From positions 42,015-106,014 of the forward strand of contig JBQVNP010000002.1 in assembly GCA_052436255.1 (NCBI GenBank): a stretch of 64,000 bases of DNA. The letters are read 5' to 3'. Origin of the DNA: Pelomonas sp052436255 (GTDB taxonomy: Bacteria > Pseudomonadota > Gammaproteobacteria > Burkholderiales > Burkholderiaceae_C). The translations under genes were made by a program, and so were the position numbers. Below are positions 44,486 to 53,300 of this stretch, piece after piece. The notes beneath the pieces are model-generated. The model was not told the DNA's origin. It saw only the letters and a list, made by a program, of their open reading frames with translations, and made no database searches. Numbering within the stretch: the stretch's first letter is position 1; the number at the start of each line of letters is the position of its first letter.

Positions 44486-45577
44486 ATGAGCCTCAAATGC
44501 GGCATCGTGGGCCTGCCCAACGTCGGCAAGTCCACGCTCTTCAATGCCTTGACCAAAGCCGGTATCGCCGCCGAGAACTATCCGTTCTGCACGATCGAAC
44601 CCAATGTCGGCATCGTCGAGCTGCCCGACCCCCGTCTGGCGGCACTGGCCGAGATCGTCAAGCCTGAGCGAGTTGTGCCGGCCGTGGTGGAGTTCGTCGA
44701 CATCGCGGGCCTGGTTGCCGGCGCCAGCAAGGGCGAAGGCCTGGGCAACCAGTTCCTGTCGCACATCCGCGAGACGGACGCCATCGTCAACGTCGTGCGC
44801 TGCTTTGAGGATCCCAACGTCATCCACGTGAATGGCCGTGTCGACCCGATCGCCGACATTGAAGTCATCCAGACCGAACTCTGCCTGGCGGACCTTGGCA
44901 CCGTCGAGAAGAGCCTGCATCGCTACAACAAGGTCGCCCGCGCGGGCGACAAGGAAGCCGTCGCGCTGGTCAAGGTGCTGGAGAAGTGCCAAGCCGCCCT
45001 GGATGAAGCCAAGCCGGTGCGCTCCATCGACTTCAGCAAAGAAGAGCTGGCCGTATTGAAGCCGCTGTGCCTGATCACGGCCAAGCCGGCCATGTTCGTC
45101 GGCAATGTGTCGGAAGACGGTTTCGAGAACAACCCCTTCCTGGACCGCCTACGCGAGTACGCCGCCAGCCAGAACGCGCCGGTCGTCGCGATCTGCGCGA
45201 AGACCGAAGCAGAACTGGCCGACATGGCCGAAGAGGACCGCACGCTGTTCCTCGCCGAGATGGGCCAGGACGAACCGGGCCTCAACCGCCTCATTCGAGC
45301 GGCGTTCAAGCTGCTGGGCCTGCAGACCTACTTCACGGCCGGCGTGAAGGAAGTGCGCGCCTGGACCATCCACATCGGTGATACCGGCCCGCAGGCTGCG
45401 GCCGTCATCCACACGGACTTCGAGCGCGGCTACATCCGCGCCCAGACCATCGCCTACGACGACTTCATCAAGCATCGCGGCGAGCAAGGCGCCAAGGACG
45501 CGGGGAAGATGCGCGCAGAGGGCAAGGAGTACGTCGTGAAGGATGGCGACGTGCTGCATTTCTTGTTCAACGTCTGA
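44486..45577 (+). CDS. ychF: Redox-regulated ATPase/GTPase YchF (OLA1 family)
   Basis: 363 residues from the chosen ATG, the usual YchF length. G1 is GLPNVGKST at 9-17, then FVDIAGLVAGASKGEGLGN. The lack of a canonical NKxD motif fits a preference for ATP. The C-terminal TGS domain has VRAWTIHIGDTGPQAAAVIH and YDDFIKHRGEQGAKDAGKMR. It associates with ribosomes and responds to oxidative stress. The gene is complete and monocistronic, followed by IS debris. Confidence 0.96.
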   Translation: MSLKCGIVGLPNVGKSTLFNALTKAGIAAENYPFCTIEPNVGIVELPDPRLAALAEIVKPERVVPAVVEFVDIAGLVAGASKGEGLGNQFLSHIRETDAIVNVVRCFEDPNVIHVNGRVDPIADIEVIQTELCLADLGTVEKSLHRYNKVARAGDKEAVALVKVLEKCQAALDEAKPVRSIDFSKEELAVLKPLCLITAKPAMFVGNVSEDGFENNPFLDRLREYAASQNAPVVAICAKTEAELADMAEEDRTLFLAEMGQDEPGLNRLIRAAFKLLGLQTYFTAGVKEVRAWTIHIGDTGPQAAAVIHTDFERGYIRAQTIAYDDFIKHRGEQGAKDAGKMRAEGKEYVVKDGDVLHFLFNV

Positions 45578-45600
45578 TCTGGTGCGCCCCGCTATCTGAA

Positions 45601-45674
45601 GGCTGGGCGTTGCGCCTGCGCAGACGGGCAGGCCGCCGGAACTCCGGGGCGCCCAGCCGGTCCTGGAGTTCCGG
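45601..45674. repeat. Two interleaved inverted repeats downstream of ychF
   Basis: GGCTGGGCG (45601-45609) pairs with CGCCCAGCC (45650-45658). CCGGAACTCC (45636-45645) pairs with GGAGTTCCGG (45665-45674). Both are perfect, and they interleave (a-b-a'-b'), so the two stems are alternatives or would form a pseudoknot-like fold. There is no T-run after them. They may belong to the end of an inserted element or to a ychF transcript end. Confidence 0.5.
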
Positions 45675-45748
45675 ATCGGCGTTTATTCAGGCATCGGGCA
45701 TCCTCGGCTGAGCAGTCCACAAGTAGGCAGTGGAATGGACGCCCCCAC

Positions 45749-45826
45749 GGCCTCGACCTGGCCAACGACGTGTTTCAGGTTCACGGTGCCAACGGGCGTG
45801 GGAAGGCGGTGCTGCGCTCAAGCGCG
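45749..45826 (+). mobile_element. IS110/IS1111-type transposase N-terminal remnant
   Basis: The plus-strand frame through 45770 reads GLDLANDVFQVHGANGRGK, matching the N-terminal DEDD-domain start of IS110-family transposases (G-[IL]-D-L-A-K-x-V-F-Q). Only about 25 residues survive before the sequence switches to IS66-like sequence in the same frame. There is no start context and no remaining catalytic region. Confidence 0.6.
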
Positions 45827-45832
45827 GCCCGG

Positions 45833-46050
45833 TTACTCAGCAGCGAGGCTGCGGTGCTGCACAAGGAGATGCTCTTCAACGAGGCCGGTACCCTGGGCGC
45901 GCAGGCCGAGCCCGCAGGTGAAGAGCGCGGCCACAGCAACGACAGCGACCAGATTGACGTCCCCGGCCACAAGCGGGCCCAGCGCGGCCGCAAGCCGCTG
46001 GACCCGGCGCGGCCGCACGAGTTGATCCGCCATGACCAGCGCTGCGAGCG
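45833..46050 (+). mobile_element. IS66 tnpC fragment (truncated)
   Basis: SSEAAVLHKEMLFNEAGTLG and IDVPGHKRAQRGRKPLDP closely match the IS66 TnpC at 62352-63878 (SSEAAVLQKDMFFNEAEDLG and IDVPGHKRAKRGRKPLDP there). Similarity fades after DQRCE near 46050. Only the N-terminal linker of TnpC is present, fused in frame behind an IS110-like remnant, so this is a non-functional scar. It lies on the same strand as the complete copy 16 kb away. Confidence 0.75.
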
Positions 46051-46416
46051 GCGCTTCGACCGCCCGCGCCAACGGAACAATCGGGCGCACCTGTCGCCGT
46101 CGGGCACGAGCACCGAATGCCCTTGTTCGCGCAAACACCTTTCGACGGCATGCGCAAGCGTGGACCTGCTGGCGCCGCTCTAACCCGTGAACTACACGGC
46201 GAACACCTGCAGTGCAACCGCTTCAGCAAGGAAGGGTGACATCGAAGACACGACCTGGAACTCCTGTCAGGTTGTAGCGCCCGCGCGCCGCTCACACAAT
46301 CATCGGCACTCGGCCGGCGCTTCGCACCGACGCGCCTGAACGCTTTGCGCAAGCGCTTTGCGCAAATCATTTAACAAACACGCTTCGCTTGAACCGATCG
46401 AAGCGAAAAGGTCCCG
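46051..46416. other. Gene-free stretch before the sulfotransferase operon
   Basis: No coding region is supported. It holds the decayed tail of the IS scar and a tandem 13-bp repeat near the 3' end (46341-46366, listed separately). The promoter of the operon is expected here, but no convincing -35/-10 pair was found. Confidence 0.5.
46341..46366. promoter_or_regulatory. Tandem TTGCGCAA palindromes (candidate operator)
   Basis: Two 13-bp units, CGCTTTGCGCAAG and CGCTTTGCGCAAA, lie head to tail, each containing the perfect palindrome TTGCGCAA. They end about 50 nt upstream of the sulfotransferase start. Two palindromes 13 bp apart centre to centre (slightly over one helical turn) could bind a dimeric regulator. 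There is no direct evidence of function. Confidence 0.35.
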
Positions 46417-47292
46417 GTGAAAATGAATCACCCCACCGACGTCCACCATGGAATGACATCTCCCGGGCAGACCTTCCATTTCATCTCGGGACTGCCGCGC
46501 TCGGGCTCTACGTTGCTCTCGGCCCTGCTGCTGCAGAATCCTCGATTCCACGCAGGCATGACGAGCCCGATCGGTGCGCTGTTCAACGGCATGGTGGCCC
46601 AGTTTTCGGCAGGCGGCGAGTTCGGCCCTGTCATCACCCACGATCAGCGCCGCCGCTTGTTGCGCGGCCTCTTTGACAGCTACTACGCCGAGCAAAGCAC
46701 CAAGTCGGTGGTGTTCGACACCAACCGCCAGTGGAGCGCCAAGCTGCCGGCGCTGCTCGACCTGTTCCCGCAGGCCAAGGTGATCGCCTGCGTGCGCAAC
46801 GTGGCCTGGGTGATGGACAGCATCGAACGCCTGTACCGCGCCAACCCCTATGAAAACACCAAGCTCTTTGCCGACGACAGCGAGCGCAACAACGTCTACA
46901 GCCGTGTCGACACGCTGGCCTTGCGCAACCGGCTCGTCGGCTTCCCCTGGGCCGCGCTGAAAGAGGCCTACTACGGCGAACAGGCCGCCTCGCTGCTGGT
47001 GGTCGACTACGACCTGCTCAGCCAGTCGCCGGAGAAGGTGCTGCGACTGGTCTACGACTTCATCGGCGAACCCTGGTTTGCGCACGACTTCGACAACGTG
47101 GTCTACGACGCACCGGAGTTCGATGAAGCGCTGGGCCTGAAGGGCCTGCACGAGGTGCGGCGCAAGGTGCAGGCAGCGCCCAGGCGTACCGTGTTGCCGC
47201 CCGACCTGTTCGAAAAATACGCATCGCTGTCGTTCTGGCAGGACGAAGCCGCCAGCGCAGCCAACGTCATCCGGATCAAGCACAACACCTGA
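46417..47292 (+). CDS. Sulfotransferase family protein
   Basis: 291 residues from GTG at 46417 (AAGG 5 nt upstream); an ATG two codons later is an alternative. The 5'-phosphosulfate loop is LPRSGST at 26-32 and the 3'-phosphate motif is RNVAWVMDS at 127-135, together defining the PAPS site. The family moves sulfate from PAPS to sugars, lipids or tyrosine. It has no signal peptide, so it acts in the cytoplasm. It lies 48 nt before the giant LEPR/DUF4347 gene on the same strand, so it may modify that protein before export or a glycan on it; this is inference. Confidence 0.85.
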   Translation: MKMNHPTDVHHGMTSPGQTFHFISGLPRSGSTLLSALLLQNPRFHAGMTSPIGALFNGMVAQFSAGGEFGPVITHDQRRRLLRGLFDSYYAEQSTKSVVFDTNRQWSAKLPALLDLFPQAKVIACVRNVAWVMDSIERLYRANPYENTKLFADDSERNNVYSRVDTLALRNRLVGFPWAALKEAYYGEQAASLLVVDYDLLSQSPEKVLRLVYDFIGEPWFAHDFDNVVYDAPEFDEALGLKGLHEVRRKVQAAPRRTVLPPDLFEKYASLSFWQDEAASAANVIRIKHNT

Positions 47293-47340
47293 GCGCATGA
47301 CTGTCATGTCGGGCCGCTCGCATCACCGCGGGGACATTCC

Positions 47341-50300
47341 ATGAGAACCTGGTTCAAGCGCGCCCGCACAGCGCCCCCCAAGCCGCAAGGCGTTGCCAGG
47401 CAGGCCGTCCATACGCCGCTGATGATGGCGCTGGAGCCCCGCATCATGTTCGATGCCGCTGCGGTGGCCACGGTCGTCGACGCCACCCACGATGTGCCGC
47501 ATGAGGCCTTGCCCCTCGCACCGGCGGCGGCCGAGGCCTCTTACCTGGCGGACGCAGCTGCTGCCGTGCCGGCCGCCGAACCAGCGGCTGGCACGCGCCA
47601 CGAGATCGTCTTCGTCGACACACGATTACCCGACTACCAGCAGCTGGTGTCCGCCGCGTCGCCCAACGCCGAAGTGATCCTGCTCGACACCAACCGCGAC
47701 GGCGTGCAGCAGATCGCCGATGCGCTGGCCAACCGCAGCGAAATCGATGCCATCCACGTCATCTCGCACGGCGACGCGGGTGTGCTGCTGCTGGGCAGCG
47801 GGCCGCTCTTCGAGGGCAACCTCGGCCAGTACGCGAGCCAGCTCCGGACCATCGGGCACGCGCTCAAGGCCGATGGCGACATCCTGCTGTATGGCTGCGA
47901 GGTCGGTGCGGGCAGCGAAGGCCAGGCCTTCCTGTCGAAGCTGGCCGGTGCCACGGGCGCCGACGTGGCCGCCTCCACCGACAACACCGGTGGCAGGGCA
48001 AAGGGTGCCAACTGGGAACTGGAAATTGCCACCGGCAGCATCGGCGCCTCGCATGCGCTCGATCTGGCCCGCTTGTCGAGCTACGACGAACTGCTGGTCA
48101 CGACCAGCGTCAGCACCGTAGCCCAGCTCAAGGCGGCGATCGCCACCGGCAACACCGACGGCGTGAACGACACCATCACGCTCACCGCCAACATCAGCTT
48201 TGCCTCGTCGGCCGATGCGATCAGCATCAATGTGACCGACGGTCGCACCATGGCCATCGTGGGAGGCGGTTTCACCCTGAGCGGCAGCAACCTCGCTCGC
48301 GTGCTCGATGTATCGAGCTCGGGCGCCGGCTCGGCCATCACCATCGACAACCTCACGATCACCAGCGGCTTCGTCACCGGTGCGGGCGGCGCCATTGGCA
48401 GCGGCACGGCCGGTGCAGCCGGGGGTGACTCGCTCGGCGCCGGCATCCGCAACAGCGGCGACCTCACCATCACCAACAGCATCATCACCGCCAACAAGGC
48501 GGCGGGCGGCGGCGGCGGCGGCAGCCAGGTCGGCGGTGGCGCCGGAGCAGGCGGTGGCGGGGGTGGTTTCGGCTCCACCCCCGGCGGCGCCGGTGGCGCC
48601 AACCCGCCCCATGCGCCGGGGGCTGTATCGGCGGGAACGGGCGGCAATGGCGCCGGCTATGGCGCCTTGGGCGGCAGAGGCGGCTCGACCACCGGCGGTG
48701 CCGGCGGTACCTATGGCGGCTATACCAATGGCGGCAGCGGCGGCACGGCCAACAACGGGTCGATCAGCATCGGTGGTGGTGGTGGTGGCGCCGGCTATGA
48801 CCGCGCAGGCGGCCGCGGTGGCAATGCCGCCGGCGGCATCTACAACACCAGCACCGGCGTGCTGACCATCGTCGGCAGCGCCGTCACCAACAACATCGGC
48901 GCGGGCGGCGGCGGCGGCGGGGGGGCGGCCCCCGGGGGCGGCGGAGGCAACGGCGGCGATGCGGGCACCGGGGTAGGCGCCATCTGGAACAACGGCGGCA
49001 CGGTGCGCCTCGACTCCACGACCAACACCACGCTGACGACGGGCAATCTGGGCGCGGCCGGGGGCGTGGGCCTGGCCACCAAGGGGGGCAGCAGCAACGG
49101 GGCGGCCGGAACCGCGACCTCCGCCATCTTGACGACCAATGGCGGCACCAGCATCGCCAACTACGTGCCCAACGCGGCCCCGGCCATCGCCAACCTCCAC
49201 GGCGACACCGTCGCCTGGGCCGGTGTGGGCAGCACGGTGTCGCTCGACGTGGCGGGCAACGCCTCGCTGACCGATGCCGAGCTCGGCGCCCTCAACGGCG
49301 GCAACGGCAACTGGTCGGGGGCAGGCCTGGCCGTGCAACGTTCCGGCACGGCCATCTCGACCGACACCTTCGGGTTCAACACCTCGGGCGCGCTCTTCAC
49401 CGTGAGCGGCAGCAACCTGCAGTCGGGCGGGCTCACCTTCGCCACCTTCACCAACACCGGCGGCGTGCTCACGGTCAGCTTCACCAGCAGCGGCACGGCA
49501 GCGACCACGGCACTCGTGAACGATGTGGCCCAGCGCGTCACCTACCGCAACGACACGCCCTCGGGCGATGCGACCGTGCGCTACACCGTGAGCGACGGCA
49601 CCACCAGCACCACCGCCGATGTCTCGGTGGCGAGCGACACGATCTACGTCACCAACGCCACCGACACCGCCACCATCGACGTGACCAACGGGGTGAGCTA
49701 CAGCGAAGCCATTGCCATCGCGGCGGCGGATGCCACGGGCAGCCAGACCATCGCCTTTGCCGGCTCGCTGGCCAGCACGACGCTCACGGTCAACGGCGTG
49801 ACGCTGGGCGAGAACCTGACCTTCGACCTGGACGCCGCGAGCGGCATATCCATCACCAGCGGCACCATCGCACTGGGCAGCCACACGCTCACGCTGACGA
49901 ACGGCACCGGCGACACCGCCACCCTCTCGACCACGATCTCGGGCACCGGCGGGATCACGAAAGCGGGGGCGGGCACCGTGACGCTCTCGAACGCCAGCAA
50001 CTCCGCCACGGGCGCGACGACCGTCTCGGCCGGCACGCTCACCGTGACCGGTGGCAATGCCATTGCAAGCGGCAGCGCCGTCACGGTGGCGGGCGGGGCC
50101 ACGCTGGCGCTGTCGGCCAACGAAGCCTTCGGCAACCTCTCGGGGGCCGGCGCCATCACCCTGGGAAGCAGCACCCTCACCACCACACTGACGGCCGATA
50201 CCACCTTCTCGGGCGGCATCAGCGGCACGGGCGGGTTGTCGGTCAACCAGACAGGCGCAGCCACCTTCGCGCTCACGCTTTCGGGCACCAACACCTACAC

Positions 50301-53300
50301 CGGGGCCACCACGACGCTCAACTACGGCTGGTTGCGCCTGGATGGCGACAACGCCGTGAGCAGCAGCAGCTCGCTGCGCTTCAACGGCAACTCGCGCGTC
50401 ACGCTGCTGAGCGACCAGACCGTGGGCAGCCTGTCCAGCGCTTCCGCGACGGCCGGTCTGGACCTGGGAAGCTTCACCGTGTCCGCCGGTGGCGACAACA
50501 CCTCGACCAGTGTGGCTGGCGTCATCTCCGGCACAGGGGGGCTCGTCAAACTGGGCAGCGGCACCTTGACCCTGAGCGGCAGCAACACCTATACCGGCAG
50601 CACCACCGCGTCGGCTGGCACGCTCAGTCTCAGCAGTGGCACGGCGCTCGCCAACAGCAGCGCCGTCACCGTCAGCTCGGGCGCCACGCTCGATGTGGCC
50701 GCATCGGAAACCATCGGTTCGCTGGCCGGAGCAGGCACGGTCACCCTGGGCGCGAACACCCTCACTGCGGGTGGCGACAACACCAGCACCACGTTCAGCG
50801 GTGACCTCAGCGGCACCGGCGGCCTCACCAAGGCGGGCAGCGGCACGCTCACGTTGAGCGGCACCAACACCTACACCGGCGCGACCACGCTGTCGGCAGG
50901 CGGCATCACGGTGACGGGTGGCAGCGCCGTCGACGACAGCAGCGCCGTGACCGTGGCTTCTGGTGCCACGCTCACCCTCGCCGGTGGCGGCGAGACCGTC
51001 GGCTCGCTGGCCGGCGCCGGCAACGTCTCGCTGGCCTATACGCTGACCTCCGGCGGCGACAACACCAGCACCACGTTCTCCGGTGTCATCGCGTCCAGCA
51101 ACACGAGCGGCATCGTCAAGACCGGCAGCGGCACCCTCACACTCTCGGGCAGCAACACCTACACCGGCAGCACCACGGTATCGGCCGGAACGCTCAGCGT
51201 GGCGAGCGACGCCAACCTGGGCGCCGGCATCGTCACCCTCAATGGCGGCACCCTGGGCGTAACCGGGGCGACCAACATCGACAACGCCATCAACCTGGTC
51301 ACCGGCTCGACCATCGACGCAGGCGCTGCGCTCACGCTCTCCGGCAACGTCGGCGGCGCGGGCAATCTGACGAAGAGCGGCGCGTCCACTCTCACGCTGT
51401 CTGGCACCAACAGCTACGCCGGCACGACCACCGTGAGTGCGGGCACCTTGAGCGTGGGCAGCGACAGCAACCTCGGCAGCGGCACTGTCACGCTGGCGAG
51501 CGGCACCACCCTGGCCGTCACCGGCGCCACCACGGTGGACAACGCCCTTGCGCTCGCGGGCAACGCCACGGTGAGCACCTCGGCCAATGCCACCTTGTCG
51601 GGCATCGTCAGCGGTCCCGGCAACCTCACGAAGACGGGCGCGTCCACGCTCACGCTTTCGGGCGGCAACACTTACAGCGGCGCCACCGTCGTCAGCGCCG
51701 GTACCCTGAGCGTCGCCTCCGACGGCAACCTCGGCAGCGGCGCCCTCACGCTCGCGGCCGGCACCACCCTCGCGCTCACCGGTGCCACCACCGTCGACAA
51801 CGCGATCGCCCTGTCCGGCAACGCCACGGTCAGCACCAGCGCCAACGCCACCCTGTCCGGCAACATCAGCGGCGCGGGCGGGTTGACCAAGGCGGGCGCC
51901 TCCAGCCTCACGCTGTCGGGCAGCAACACGTTCAGCGGCGCTACCAACGTCGCCGCCGGCACGCTGCTCGTCAACGGCGCACTCGCGAGCACCTCGGCGG
52001 TGACGGTGGCCTCCGGTGCCACGCTGGGCGGCAGTGGCAGCATCAGCGGCAACACCACAGTCAACAACGGCGGCACCCTCGCGCCGGGCAACAGCCCCGG
52101 CACGCTCACCGTCAACGGCAACCTCACCATGGCCGCCGGCAGCACGCTGGCTGTGGAGATCAATGGCACCACGGCGGGCACGCAGTACGACCAGGTCGTG
52201 GTCAACGGCGCGGTCGACGTGAGCGGCGCCACGCTGGCCGTGACCCATGGCTACACGCCAGGCAGCGGCGATGTCTACATCATCATCGTCAATGACGCGT
52301 CTGACGCGGTGACCGGCAACTTCAGCGGCCTGAGCGAAGGCGGCAGCTTCAACGCCGGCGGCAACGCGACCGAGCTCACCGCCAGCTACGTCGGCCTGAC
52401 GGGCAACGACTTCACGCTGACCGCGCCGGCGAACCCGGTCGTGACCTCGGTGTCCACCATCACGCCCAATGGCACCTACGCCATCGGAGACACCATCACG
52501 GTCGTCGTGAACTTCAGCGAGGCCGTGTTCCTCAGCACCGGCACCATCGAGCTCGTGTTGGAGACGGGCACCATCGATCGAACGCTCAGCTATCTGGCCG
52601 GCAGCGGCAGCTCGACCCTCTATTTCAGCTACACGGTGCAGCAGGGCGACAGCTCGGCCGACCTCGACTACGCAAGCACGGCCTCGCTCAACGCCAACGG
52701 CGACACCATCCAGAGCGGCAGCTTCATAGATGCCGTCCTCACGCTGCCCACGCCGGGAGCTGCAGGCTCCCTGGGCGCCAGCGCATCCATCGTGGTCGAT
52801 GGGGTGCGCCCCACCGCCAGCATCGTGGTGGCCGACACGGCGCTCGCCGCCGGCGAGACCTCGCTGGTCACCATCACCTTCAATGAGGCCGTGACCGGCT
52901 TCACCAATGCCGATCTCACGGTGGCCAACGGCACGTTGAGCAACGTGTCGTCGGCCGACGGCGGCGTCACCTGGACGGCCACCCTCACGCCCACGGCCGG
53001 CGTCACCGGTGCGAGCAACCTCGTCACGCTCGACAACACCGGCGTGACCGATGCCGCCGGCAACAGCGGCATCGGCACCACCGACTCCAACAACTACGCC
53101 ATCGACGGCCAGGCGCCCACCGTCACCTCGGTGGTTGTGCCCGCCAACGGCAGCTACGTGGCGGGCCAGAACCTCGACTTCACCGTCAACCTGAGTGAAG
53201 CCGTCGTCGTCGACACCACTGGCGGCACCCCGCGCATCGCCGTCACGCTGGACACCGGCGGCACCGCCTATGCGAGCTACCTTGCCGGCTCGGGCTCGAG

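Noticed and set aside
45770..46183. A 137-codon frame that might be a small gene after ychF
   Set aside because: Its first part is IS110-like and its middle is IS66 TnpC linker; the rest is unrelated read-through. It is a fused scar, not a gene.
49939..52020. Regular DNA repeats considered as a CRISPR array
   Set aside because: The repeats are coding, in frame, of variable spacing and encode beta-strand repeats; there are no unique equal-length spacers and no cas genes.
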